Part shown: in pieces, positions 26,828 to 34,408 of the stretch
How positions within the stretch are numbered: the stretch's first letter is position 1
Layout: the number at the start of each line of letters is the position of its first letter
NCBI RefSeq assembly: GCF_030549525.1
Contig: NZ_CP130831.1
Location: 323,501-387,500, forward strand
Direction: 5' to 3'
Source of the DNA: Stenotrophomonas sp. 704A1
GTDB lineage: Bacteria; Pseudomonadota; Gammaproteobacteria; Xanthomonadales; Xanthomonadaceae
DNA: 64,000 nt
Notes under the pieces: generated by a model
What the model was told of the DNA's origin: nothing
Database searches by the model: none
Seen by the model: only the letters and a program-made list of their open reading frames with translations
Program-made: the position numbers and the translations under genes

Positions 26828-27934
26828 TCATTCCAGCAGCCGTGCCCAGCCCTGCATGCCGTCCAGGCGTGCCAGCACCAGCTTGATGCAGACCAGCAGC
26901 GGCACCGCCAGCAGCAGGCCGATCATGCCCCAGGCCCAGCCGAACAGCATCAGCGCCAGGATCAGCACCAGGGGTGACAGCTTCATCTGCCGGCCCAGGA
27001 CGATCGGCGTTACCAGCTGACCCTCCAGCGTATGCAGGGCCAGGTAGGCCGCTGCCGGCAGCAGCGCCTGCAGCGGATCGCGGAACTCGACAAAGCCCAT
27101 CAGCAGCATCAGCGCCACGCCGATCAACGGGCCCACGTAGGGCGCGAAGTTCAGCAGTGCCGCCACCGTGCCCCACAGCAGGGCCTCCTGCAGGCCGATG
27201 CCCAGCAGCATCAGGACCCCGGCCAGCAGCAGGCCGACCAGCGTATTGATCACGCTGATGGTCAGCACGTAGCGCGACACCTCGTGTTCGATCGAACGCA
27301 GGATGTCACTGGTGAAGCGCTGCTGCTGCCGGTTCGGGAACAACGCGATGGCCGCGCGCTGCAGGCTCTGCCCGTAGATCATGAAGAACAGCGTCAGCAG
27401 CACCACGGCCAGCACCGACGCAGCCAGCCGCGGTGCGCGGGTCAGCATGCGGTAGGGGTCATCGAGCTGGGTGCGGATCACCTGCACCTTGCGGTTACCG
27501 TCACCCCCGGCCACGCGTGCGAAATTCTCCGCTGCCTGATTGGCCTGCTGCACCGGCTTGGTCAGGTCCTGCACCTGGCGGGCGACCTTGCGCAGCTGCT
27601 GCGGTGCTTCCTGGGCCCAGTCCATGGCCGGGCCGATCAGCTGCACGCTCAGGGCGGTGGTCACGCCCAGGCCGGCACCCAGGACCAGCAGCGCACCGAC
27701 CGCACGCGGAATCCACAGGCGGCGCAGGAAGCGCAGGATCGGGTTGCCGACCAGGGCGAAGAACATCGCCAGCAGCACCGGCAGAATGATGTCCTGCGCG
27801 GCCCACAGGGTGTAGGCCACCGCCAGGGTGGCCAGCACCACCAGCGACATCGGGCCACGCGGACGCGCGGGCGGAGGCGGGGGCGGCGCTTCGTCCGGTT
27901 CGGCGGCCGAGGGGGACAACAGGGACTCGCTCAT
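26828..27934 (-). CDS. AI-2E family (PerM/YdiK-like) membrane protein
   Basis: A 368-residue inner-membrane protein with about seven helices, the pattern of the AI-2E exporter family: an N-terminal group after a proline-rich cytoplasmic leader (PPPPPPARPRGPM), a long soluble loop around residues 120-200, and a C-terminal group with ALLWGTVAALLNFAPYVGPLIGVALMLLM. Family members have varied roles, including autoinducer-2 export and sodium or permease functions, so the substrate is open. It is a single gene; a short palindrome CCGCCGCG/CGCGGCGG lies upstream at 27971-27991. Confidence 0.85.
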   Translation of the reverse strand: MSESLLSPSAAEPDEAPPPPPPARPRGPMSLVVLATLAVAYTLWAAQDIILPVLLAMFFALVGNPILRFLRRLWIPRAVGALLVLGAGLGVTTALSVQLIGPAMDWAQEAPQQLRKVARQVQDLTKPVQQANQAAENFARVAGGDGNRKVQVIRTQLDDPYRMLTRAPRLAASVLAVVLLTLFFMIYGQSLQRAAIALFPNRQQQRFTSDILRSIEHEVSRYVLTISVINTLVGLLLAGVLMLLGIGLQEALLWGTVAALLNFAPYVGPLIGVALMLLMGFVEFRDPLQALLPAAAYLALHTLEGQLVTPIVLGRQMKLSPLVLILALMLFGWAWGMIGLLLAVPLLVCIKLVLARLDGMQGWARLLE

Positions 27935-27970
27935 CGACGCACCGACCGGAAAGGAGCCCCCATTATCCGC

Positions 27971-27991
27971 CCGCCGCGATCAACGCGGCGG
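27971..27991 (-). terminator. stem-loop after the YqjD/E-like operon
   Basis: CCGCCGCG and CGCGGCGG with a 5-base loop lie 11 bases past the stop at 28002 on the minus strand. There is no T-run, so the terminator call is weak. Confidence 0.42.
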
Positions 27992-28001
27992 ATGCATCCA
28001 G

Positions 28002-28454
28002 TCAACGTTCGGAGACGTCGGTGGCTGCCTCGGCCGGCAGAGGCTCCCGCAGTTCGGGCTCGGCGTCCGGCGCCGCTGCGCGCGCCGGCGCCGGGCCGGT
28101 CGCAGCACCGGGGGCCATCTGCCCGGCGGCTTCATCGGCGGTGTCGGCCGCCTCATCGGCGGTATCGGCGGCGTGTGCGGCCATCGCCGCGGCAAAAGCC
28201 GCCTGGCCGCTGGCGAACAGGTTGGACACCGAACCGACCATCTGCAGCCAGCGTGCGCCGTTGACCTTGCCCGGCACTTCCAGCTTGCCGGCAATGAAGC
28301 CACCGGCCAGGCCGACCACCACGATGCGCAGTGGCGACCAGCCCTGGCGCCAGACCTGGCTGAGCACGCTCCAGTTGTCCTGGGTTTCGCCCATGCGTAC
28401 GGTCACCACCTGTTCGCAGCGCTTGACCCGCCGCTGCAGTGCTCCGAACTTCAT
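28002..28454 (-). CDS. unknown protein, third gene of YqjD/E-like operon
   Basis: A 150-residue protein with a basic N-terminus (MKFGALQRRVKRCEQ), one possible weak membrane stretch (LRIVVVGLAGGFIAGKLEV near residues 42-60) and a C-terminal low-complexity Ala/Asp/Glu/Pro tail containing a repeated ADTADEA. It overlaps the preceding holin-like gene by ATGA (28451-28454). In E. coli the third gene of the same operon, yqjK, encodes a small hydrophilic protein; this one occupies that place but I see no clear sequence match, so I do not transfer the name. Confidence 0.62.
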   Translation of the reverse strand: MKFGALQRRVKRCEQVVTVRMGETQDNWSVLSQVWRQGWSPLRIVVVGLAGGFIAGKLEVPGKVNGARWLQMVGSVSNLFASGQAAFAAAMAAHAADTADEAADTADEAAGQMAPGAATGPAPARAAAPDAEPELREPLPAEAATDVSER

Positions 28455-28921
28455 GGCTTGCCCTCCGGCAACTGCACCCCGGCATCGGGATCGTCCTCGC
28501 TGGGCTCGTCGAACAGGCCCAGCTTGGACAGCTGACGCCGGGTGGCGTGCATGCCGGTGTGGTGGAAGAAGTAGGACACCCGCCAGATCGCGTAACCGGT
28601 CACCGCCAGGCTCAGCAGCGAGGTGATCAGCAGGGCCTGCAGCCAGCTCAGCCCCCAGCTCTGCAGCAGGGCGATGAGGGTGGCGGCCATCAGCAGCCAG
28701 GCGGAGGCCCCGAATACGATGCCGACGCCCGCCCACGCCAGTGCCCGCCCGAACGCGCTGCGGGCCAGCGCGAAGTCGGCCGATGCCAACCTGCGCAGCG
28801 AGCGCAGCGTGTGCTTGGCAGAATCGGCGGCGGCCTTGCCGGCCGCGCCGACCTGGCGGATGCTCTCGTCCAGCGGCGGGGTCGCCGCTGGATCGGGGGC
28901 TTGCTTGGACTCTTCGCTCAC
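28451..28921 (-). CDS. YqjE-like (holin superfamily) membrane protein
   Basis: A 156-residue inner-membrane protein of the YqjE/phage-holin-like family, with two adjacent helices near residues 60-110 (ALAWAGVGIVFGASAWLLMAATLIALL and ALLITSLLSLAVTGYAIW). It is not part of a prophage. The GTG at 28921 is chosen because it follows the previous stop (28930) by 8 bases and a Shine-Dalgarno-like AAGC lies upstream; the ATG at 28969 would overlap that gene. It forms a conserved operon with the YqjD-like gene before it. Confidence 0.75.
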   Translation of the reverse strand: MSEESKQAPDPAATPPLDESIRQVGAAGKAAADSAKHTLRSLRRLASADFALARSAFGRALAWAGVGIVFGASAWLLMAATLIALLQSWGLSWLQALLITSLLSLAVTGYAIWRVSYFFHHTGMHATRRQLSKLGLFDEPSEDDPDAGVQLPEGKP

Positions 28922-28929
28922 GCCGCAGC

Positions 28930-29292
28930 TTACTTGTCGCTGCCGCGGGCCAGCTTGGCGATGATCCAACCGGTGGCGAAGGCCACACCGAAGGACGCCA
29001 GCGGACGCTCACGGATCAATTCAGCAGCGCTGTCGATCAGGTCCTTGCCCTTGTCCATCAACGCATCGACCTGTTCCTTGGCGGCCGCACCGCCGAACTC
29101 CGCGGCAGCCAGACCGGACAGCGCGCTGTCGGACAGTTCGGCCTTGACGTTGGCCTTGCCGATGCGCAGTTCATCGGTGGCAGCGCCGGTGGCGCCCTTG
29201 ATCGCACCGCCGGCTGCGGTGGCAGCCTGCTTCAGGTGGGAACCGGCGTCACCCAGGTGTTCCTTCAGGTTCTCGGTATTGGTGGGGCTCAT
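28930..29292 (-). CDS. YqjD/ElaB-like DUF883 protein
   Basis: A 120-residue protein whose helical, charged N-terminus is followed by a C-terminal membrane helix in the family-typical context IRERPLASFGVAFATGWIIAKLAR. YqjD and ElaB of E. coli bind ribosomes through the N-terminal part and are anchored to the inner membrane by this helix in stationary phase; I transfer this as family knowledge. It is first in the three-gene operon. Confidence 0.85.
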   Translation of the reverse strand: MSPTNTENLKEHLGDAGSHLKQAATAAGGAIKGATGAATDELRIGKANVKAELSDSALSGLAAAEFGGAAAKEQVDALMDKGKDLIDSAAELIRERPLASFGVAFATGWIIAKLARGSDK

Positions 29293-29393
29293 CGAATCAC
29301 TCCTGTTGCGATGGGGGATGGACGATCGGCACAGCCGACAGGGACGTACAGCAATAGCATTGCCGGGGTATAGGAGGCGTTACGGCCAGGCGA

Positions 29394-30827
29394 TCAGCGC
29401 ATCACCAGCTGGCCCTGCTGCTGGCCATTGTTGCGCAGGATGCGCAGCACCAGGGTCGGCGGGCGCTGCTGGAAGTTGGCCCGCCAGCTGGCCAGGTCGG
29501 CGAATTCACCCACCGTGGCCTCGGTGATGATGTCGCCCTGCTGCAGGCCATTGCCGGCGGCGCGGCTGCCGCGCTTGACCTCGCTGACCAGCACCCCGCC
29601 CACGCCGGACTGGCGCAGGGATTCGGGCAGGTCGACGAAGGTGGCACCGCTCAGGCGCGGGTCCAGGCTCTCGCCGTTGACCGCGCGTGCCTGCTCCTTC
29701 AGCGTGGCCTTGATCTGCAGCGGCTTGCCTTCGCGGCGCACGTCCAGGGTCAGCACGCTGCCCACCGCAGCCAGGCCTTCCACGTTGTGCAGCGCCTCGG
29801 CGCTGTCCACGCGCTGGCCGTTGGCCGACACCACCACGTCGCCCGGCTTCAGCCCGGCGGCAGCACCGGCCGAACCGGCCAGCACCCGGGTGACCAGCGC
29901 ACCCCGGGTTTCGCCCAGGCCCAGGCCCTGCGCGATCTGCGCGCTCAGGTTCTGGCTTTCGATGCCCAGCGTGCCGCGCACCACCACGCCGTGCTTGACC
30001 AGCTGGTCGACCACGCTGCGGGCCAGGTTGGACGGAATCGCCAGGCCCAGGCCGATGTTGCCGGCCATGCTGCCCTGCGGGTTGAAGCTGGCCGTGTTGA
30101 TGCCCACCAGCTGGCCCTGCAGGTTCACCAGTGCGCCGCCGGAATTGCCCGGGTTGATCGACGCGTCGGTCTGGATGAAGTTCTGGTAGCCCAGGCCGCG
30201 GATGCCGCTGCGGCCGACCGCCGAGACGATGCCCGAGGTCACCGTCTGGCTGAAACCGAACGGGTTGCCGATGGCCACCACGAAGTCACCGACCCGCAGC
30301 TGGTCGCTGTTGCCCAGCTTGATGTCGGTCAGGTTCTGCGCGGGGATGCGGATCAGCGCGATGTCGGTGTCGCGGTCCGAGCCGAGGAACTCGGCCTTCA
30401 CCGTGCGCCCATCGGCCAGTGTCACCTGGACGTCATCGGCGTTGTCGATGACGTGGTGGTTGGTCAGCACCAGGCCTTCGGTGGCATCGATGATGACGCC
30501 CGAACCGAGTGACTCGTTGATCCGCTCCTGCGGAATGTCCGGGAACAGGCGGCGGAAGAACGGGTCGTTGAAGAACGGATTGCGTACCCGTACCACCTGC
30601 TTGGTGTTGACGCTGACCACGGCCGGCATCGCTTTTTCCAGCATCGGCGCCAGGGACGGCACCGCCTGCCCGGCGACCGACGCCGGCAGTGCGGCAGCAG
30701 TGGGCAGCGCAGCCGGCAGCGGCGCGGCGTCGGCCCGGTTGTCCAGATGCGCATTGACGCCGGTGGCGACGAAGCCGCCGAAGGCAGCGGCAATGGCGAG
30801 CGTGAGCAGGGTGGGAAGCGGTCGCAT
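29394..30827 (-). CDS. DegP/MucD-type serine endoprotease
   Basis: A 477-residue periplasmic protease and chaperone of the HtrA family. A signal peptide-like helix (PLPTLLTLAIAAAFGGFVATGV) is followed by the catalytic domain, with His in TNHHVIDN (near 124), Asp in DRDTDIALIRI (near 155) and Ser in INPGNSGGAL (near 228). Two PDZ domains follow: the first around GLGLGETRGALVTRV (about 265-355) and the second near GVGGVLVSEVKRGSRAAGNGL (about 395-465). It degrades misfolded envelope proteins. MucD-like placement beside sigma-E genes is not seen here; it stands alone. The start is MRPLPTLL at 30827. Confidence 0.9.
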   Translation of the reverse strand: MRPLPTLLTLAIAAAFGGFVATGVNAHLDNRADAAPLPAALPTAAALPASVAGQAVPSLAPMLEKAMPAVVSVNTKQVVRVRNPFFNDPFFRRLFPDIPQERINESLGSGVIIDATEGLVLTNHHVIDNADDVQVTLADGRTVKAEFLGSDRDTDIALIRIPAQNLTDIKLGNSDQLRVGDFVVAIGNPFGFSQTVTSGIVSAVGRSGIRGLGYQNFIQTDASINPGNSGGALVNLQGQLVGINTASFNPQGSMAGNIGLGLAIPSNLARSVVDQLVKHGVVVRGTLGIESQNLSAQIAQGLGLGETRGALVTRVLAGSAGAAAGLKPGDVVVSANGQRVDSAEALHNVEGLAAVGSVLTLDVRREGKPLQIKATLKEQARAVNGESLDPRLSGATFVDLPESLRQSGVGGVLVSEVKRGSRAAGNGLQQGDIITEATVGEFADLASWRANFQQRPPTLVLRILRNNGQQQGQLVMR

Positions 30828-31330
30828 GGGGTGGGTTCGCAGGCGAAGGGAGGGGGAAGGTCGGCCTATACGGTAGAACAAGCTGAATGAGTCTGTCGTG
30901 GTGGGGATAAATGCCCCATGAAAACCCAGCGGGTCGCGCCACCGCCACCGCCACCGCCACCGCCGTCGGTACCTGCCGCTTGCCGCCAATCCCGACCGTG
31001 TGCAGGACCGGACCGACGTGCCGCGTTGTGCGACATCGCGGTGGTCGTGCTTGCGCAGTTCCGCGCATCCTGGTGCTGCAGGCGTACGGGATGCGTCATC
31101 CACGCGCTGATCGGCTGACCGTGCCTGCGCGCTGCCGCCGCATCTGCCTGCCGTGCAGCGCAGGGCTTAAAAAAAGGGGTTTTCTGAATGCCGGTGGCGT
31201 CGCCCGGGTACGCGCGCTACACCACTGGCGTCGCAGCACATGCGACTGCGCGGGCGTTGCCCGTTCCACGATCGTCATTGTCGGTATAGCATCGCCCCGT
31301 TTTGACAATCCAGGCCCCCAGGAGGGCAAC
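30828..31330. promoter_or_regulatory. 503-base gap between degP and the H1-like gene
   Basis: No convincing gene lies here. It must carry the divergent promoters of the two flanking genes. A perfect hexamer repeat (CGCCAC, four full copies and a partial one) lies at 30937-30964. Near the plus-strand gene, AGGAGGG is a strong ribosome site at 31320-31326. The remainder shows no recognisable regulatory motif. Confidence 0.4.
30937..30964. repeat. CGCCAC hexamer tandem repeat
   Basis: Four perfect copies of CGCCAC and a partial fifth (CGCC) occupy 28 bases, about 110-140 bases upstream of the degP-like start. A copy-number change would alter promoter or leader spacing. Confidence 0.85.
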
Positions 31331-32173
31331 ATGAGCAACGGTAATGGTGTGTCGGTCGTGACCGACGCCGTCGAGAACGTGAAAGAAACCGCCACCAACG
31401 TCGGCGAGACCATCGCCCACGCCGCCGAAGACGCAGTGACGTCGGTCAAGAAGACCGTCAAGCGCGCCCGCAAGGCTGCCACCACCCGCGTCGCCAAGGC
31501 CAAGAAGGCCGTGGCCAAGGTCGAGAAGACCGTTGCCAAGAAGGCCGAGAAGGCTGCCAAGTCGGTCGGCAAGACCGTCGCCAAGGCGAAGCAGAAGCTG
31601 GAAGCGGCCAAGAAGAATGCCAAGGCCGAAGCCGCTGCCCTGAAGAAGGAAGTGGCCAAGAAGAAGGCCGCGGCCGGCAAGGCCGTGACCAAGAAGGCTG
31701 CTGCTGCCAAGAAGACCACCAAGGCCGCCACCAAGGCTGCCGGCAAGAAGGTCGCGACCGTGAAGAAGGCCGCCACCAAGAAGGTTGCGACCGCCAAGAA
31801 GGCCGTGGCCAAGAAGGCGGTTGCCAAGAAGACCGTCGCTGCCAGGAAGGTTGCTGGCAAGAAGACGGTTGCTGCCAAGAAGGTCGTCGGCAAGAAGCCG
31901 GTCGCCGCCAAGAAGGTGGTCGGCAAGAAGACTGCGGCCGCCAAGAAGGTCGTCGGCAAGAAGACCGCGGCTGCCAAGAAGGTCGTCGGCAAGAAGACCG
32001 CGGCTGCCAAGAAGGTGGTCGGCAAGAAGACTGCTGTCGCCAAGAAGGCCGTCGGCAAGAAGGTTGCCGCGACCCGCAAGACCGTTGCCAAGAAGGCTGC
32101 GCCGCTGAAGAAGGTCGCCACCAGCAAGGCGCCGGCCAAGAAGGCCGTGCGCAAGGCCGCCAAGCGCAAGTAA
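31331..32173 (+). CDS. lysine-rich histone H1-like protein (AlgP-type)
   Basis: A 280-residue very basic protein made mostly of Lys, Ala and Val. The N-terminal 40 residues are acidic and helical ([27 protein letters not shown]); the rest is KKA/AKK repeats like those of AlgP and eukaryotic histone H1 tails. From residue 183 there are five near-identical 11-residue units of the type [11 protein letters not shown], encoded by 33-bp direct repeats. Such proteins bind DNA and influence nucleoid structure or transcription; this is family knowledge. AGGAGGGC sits 6 bases before the ATG. It is monocistronic, with a strong terminator. Confidence 0.85.
   Translation: MSNGNGVSVVTDAVENVKETATNVGETIAHAAEDAVTSVKKTVKRARKAATTRVAKAKKAVAKVEKTVAKKAEKAAKSVGKTVAKAKQKLEAAKKNAKAEAAALKKEVAKKKAAAGKAVTKKAAAAKKTTKAATKAAGKKVATVKKAATKKVATAKKAVAKKAVAKKTVAARKVAGKKTVAAKKVVGKKPVAAKKVVGKKTAAAKKVVGKKTAAAKKVVGKKTAAAKKVVGKKTAVAKKAVGKKVAATRKTVAKKAAPLKKVATSKAPAKKAVRKAAKRK
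31877..32041 (+). repeat. 33-bp tandem repeats in the H1-like gene
   Basis: Five consecutive 33-bp units, with a degenerate sixth after them, encode [11 protein letters not shown], three copies of [11 protein letters not shown] and [11 protein letters not shown]. Two units are almost identical at base level. Gain or loss of a unit keeps the frame and would change protein length. Confidence 0.92.
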
Positions 32174-32186
32174 TCGCGCGCGGTTC

Positions 32187-32221
32187 GAAGGCCCTTCCGT
32201 CCACCTGGCGGGAGGGCCTTC
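32187..32221 (+). terminator. terminator of the H1-like gene
   Basis: GAAGGCCCT pairs with AGGGCCTTC around a loop of 17 bases, inside which CC/GG pairs extend the stem; TTC follows. It is 13 bases after the stop. Confidence 0.75.
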
Positions 32222-32305
32222 TGCGTTCATGGGCCGGCCTGGCCGCGCATGGTGCGGATCCATCACCGTAGTGCAAGATGGGGGCCTTCCGCAGGAGGGC
32301 TGGCG

Positions 32306-32995
32306 ATGCGCGGTATCGATTTCAGTTCCTGGCAGGGGGTACTGTCCACCCTGGCCGGCCTGGTGCTGATCACATTGCTGGGCGTGGGTATCCGCCTGCT
32401 GGTGATGCAGACCCTGCAGCAGCGCCGTGAGCGCGAGAACCGCCAGATCAACGAGCGCCTGCGCACCTTGATGGCGGCCTACAAGACCCTGGGCGGTTCG
32501 TTCACCGGTGAACTTGGAGTGGATCCCTCCCACCTGCGCGAACTGCGCCAGCGCGCCCATGCCGAAGGCCTGGCCGAGCCTGGTTCGGACCGGGCGCGGC
32601 GCATCCGCGATGCAGTCGAGGCCGCGTTGTCCGACATCCTGCTGCTGGGTACCGATGAACAGGTGCGGCTGGCCGCGCGCGCTGCCAGCAAGCTGGCACA
32701 GGGCAGGGCGGTGCACACCCATGAGCTGGTGGTGTCACTGCGCGATTTCGTGCGCGAGGCGCTGGACCTGGCGCCGGTGCCGGTCGATCTGGAGATTCCG
32801 CGGCAGGGGCCGACCCGCCCGGGTGGCAGCGGTGGCGGTGCCGGCAAGGGCCGCGGCGAAGCCGATGGCAAGGGCGGCCGTGGCGGTGGCGGTGGTGGTG
32901 GCATGGGCGCCGGCATGGGCGGGCTCGGCCTCGGCGCGGGTGCGGCCATGGGCGCCGGCAAGGCCAGCGGCGATGATGAAACGGGCGCCCGCTGA
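32306..32995 (+). CDS. membrane-anchored protein with glycine-rich tail
   Basis: A 229-residue protein of unknown function. Residues about 8-30 form one membrane helix (GVLSTLAGLVLITLLGVGIRLLV). A charged coiled-coil-like region follows (RRERENRQINERLRTLM), then a helical domain to about residue 165 with GELGVDPSHLRELRQRA and LGTDEQVRLAARAAS. The C-terminus from about 170 is a Gly/Ala/Lys low-complexity tail. The ATG at 32306 has AGGAGG eight bases upstream; the frame is open further up but without a ribosome site. It is a single gene, convergent with the DUF1428 gene 15 bases away. Confidence 0.72.
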   Translation: MRGIDFSSWQGVLSTLAGLVLITLLGVGIRLLVMQTLQQRRERENRQINERLRTLMAAYKTLGGSFTGELGVDPSHLRELRQRAHAEGLAEPGSDRARRIRDAVEAALSDILLLGTDEQVRLAARAASKLAQGRAVHTHELVVSLRDFVREALDLAPVPVDLEIPRQGPTRPGGSGGGAGKGRGEADGKGGRGGGGGGGMGAGMGGLGLGAGAAMGAGKASGDDETGAR

Positions 32996-33010
32996 GGGCG
33001 CCCGCCTGCA

Positions 33011-33370
33011 TCAGCGTTTGAGCTCGTAGATCGGCGTGAACCCACCGTAGATCATCCGCGCACCATCGAACGGCATCGGATTCTTCGTCGGATCCAGTCG
33101 CGGGTCTTCCATCATCTTCTGCATGCCGGCATCGCGGGTGGCCTTGTCCGGCCACTCGATCCAGGAGAACACCACCGTTTCGTCCGGCGTGGCCTTCACC
33201 GCGCCGAAGAAGTCGGTGGTCTTTCCGTGCGGCACGTCATCGCCCCAGCACTCGACCACGCGGAGCGCACCGTACTCGATGAACACCACGTCGCCAGCGC
33301 GGGCGTGGGCGAGGAATTTTTCCTTGTTGGCAGTGGGCACCGCCAGTACGAAACCATCGATGTAACTCAT
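33011..33370 (-). CDS. DUF1428 family protein (YbaA-like)
   Basis: A 119-residue soluble protein of the YbaA/DUF1428 family, related to the ferredoxin-like dimeric alpha/beta barrel proteins. The family hallmarks are MSYIDGFVLAVPTANKEKF at the start, VVECWGDDVPHGKTTDFF and SWIEWPDKATRDAGM. Biochemical function is unknown. GGAGGC lies six bases before the ATG at 33370; the frame is open another ten codons upstream. It is monocistronic and divergent from the Ax21 gene. Confidence 0.9.
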   Translation of the reverse strand: MSYIDGFVLAVPTANKEKFLAHARAGDVVFIEYGALRVVECWGDDVPHGKTTDFFGAVKATPDETVVFSWIEWPDKATRDAGMQKMMEDPRLDPTKNPMPFDGARMIYGGFTPIYELKR

Positions 33371-33505
33371 CGCTTGCCTCCGGTGTGGGCCGTGCCACAT
33401 GCACGGCCTTCATTGACTCGACGTCGCAGGGCGCGGGAAATCGACAGCGACCGCTCGCAGACCGGTATCTGAAACGAAGCGCAGGCGCGCGCGTATGCCA
33501 GAGCC

Positions 33506-33534
33506 TTGCTGAATCGCACCCGAAAATTCAGCAA
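33506..33534. promoter_or_regulatory. inverted repeat upstream of ax21
   Basis: TTGCTGAAT and ATTCAGCAA form a perfect 9-bp inverted repeat with an 11-base spacer, 114 bases before the Ax21 start. The spacing and AT content fit a dimeric regulator site better than a terminator, because no T-run follows. The whole 278-base gap 33371-33648 contains no other recognisable feature besides a possible ribosome site (AAAGGTG) just before the ATG. Confidence 0.55.
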
Positions 33535-33648
33535 TGCGAAGACCGCTGTTTTCAGGGAGCGTTGTGGCGAATAACGGAGAATTTACATTCCCGATGCGAT
33601 GGCGCCCTGGCGCTGCTGCACACCATAAGAAAGTAAAGGTGTACCCCC

Positions 33649-34221
33649 ATGAAGAATTCGCTGATTGCTCTGGCCCTGGCCGCTGCCCTGCCGTTCACCG
33701 CTTCGGCCGCCGAGAACCTGTCCTACAACTACGCCGAAGCTGACTACGCCAAGACCGACGTTGACGGCGTCAAGGCTGATGGTTGGGGCGTCAAGGGTTC
33801 CTATGGCTTCCTGCCGAACTTCCACGCTTTCGGTGAGTACAGCCGCCAGGAAGTCGACCACACCAACATCAAGGTTGACCAGTGGAAGGTCGGTGCCGGC
33901 TACAACGTCGAAATCGCACCGTCGACCGACTTCGTTGCCCGCGTTGCCTACCAGAAGTTCGACCAGAAGCACGGCCTGGACTTCAACGGCTACAGCGCCG
34001 AAGCCGGCATCCGCACCGCATTCGGTGCCCACGCTGAGGTCTACGGCCTGGTCGGTTACGAAGACTACTCCAAGAAGCACGGCATCGACATCGACAGCCA
34101 GTGGTACGGCCGCCTGGGTGGTCAGGTCAAGCTGAACCAGAACTGGGGCCTGAACGGCGAGCTGAAGATGAACCGTCACGGCGACAAGGAATACACCGTC
34201 GGTCCGCGCTTCAGCTGGTAA
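33649..34221 (+). CDS. ax21: Ax21-family outer-membrane beta-barrel protein
   Basis: A 190-residue protein with a signal peptide (MKNSLIALALAAALPFTASA) and an eight-strand-like barrel of alternating Tyr/Phe, Gly and Asn segments (NLSYNYAEADYAKTD, VKGSYGFLPNFHAFGEYSRQE, AYQKFDQKHGLDFNGY). The last residue is Trp in PRFSW, the usual outer-membrane assembly signal. The mature N-terminus AENLSYNY matches the Ax21 region of Xanthomonas around the tyrosine once reported as sulphated; that immune-elicitor claim was later retracted. In Stenotrophomonas, Ax21 has been linked to motility and biofilm behaviour. It is monocistronic, with a strong ribosome-site region and terminator. Confidence 0.9.
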   Translation: MKNSLIALALAAALPFTASAAENLSYNYAEADYAKTDVDGVKADGWGVKGSYGFLPNFHAFGEYSRQEVDHTNIKVDQWKVGAGYNVEIAPSTDFVARVAYQKFDQKHGLDFNGYSAEAGIRTAFGAHAEVYGLVGYEDYSKKHGIDIDSQWYGRLGGQVKLNQNWGLNGELKMNRHGDKEYTVGPRFSW

Positions 34222-34253
34222 TCGCATCACCGGCGCTGCGTGCGCTGGCTGCA

Positions 34254-34284
34254 GCAACAGGCCCGGCATTGCCGGGCCTGTTGC
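34254..34284 (+). terminator. terminator of ax21
   Basis: GCAACAGGCCCGGC and GCCGGGCCTGTTGC form a perfect 14-bp stem with a 3-base loop, 33 bases after the stop. The trailing T-run is short (GTTG), but stem strength is exceptional. Confidence 0.82.
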
Positions 34285-34408
34285 GTTGTGGGGACCTGAA
34301 ACGGCACCTGACCGTGCGTCGGCGCTCCATGCGGCATTGCAACAAATTGGATTCCGCGCCTTTCATCGGCCTTCTACGGTGGCATTCCCGTGCTGTCGGA
34401 CTACGCTG

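Noticed and set aside
28451..28921. Prophage holin
   Set aside because: The holin-like fold is the chromosomal YqjE family. No lysin, structural or integration genes are nearby, and the gene sits in a YqjD/YqjE-type operon.
31877..32041. CRISPR-like array
   Set aside because: The 33-bp repeats are contiguous without unique spacers, and they encode in-frame protein repeats of a lysine-rich protein.
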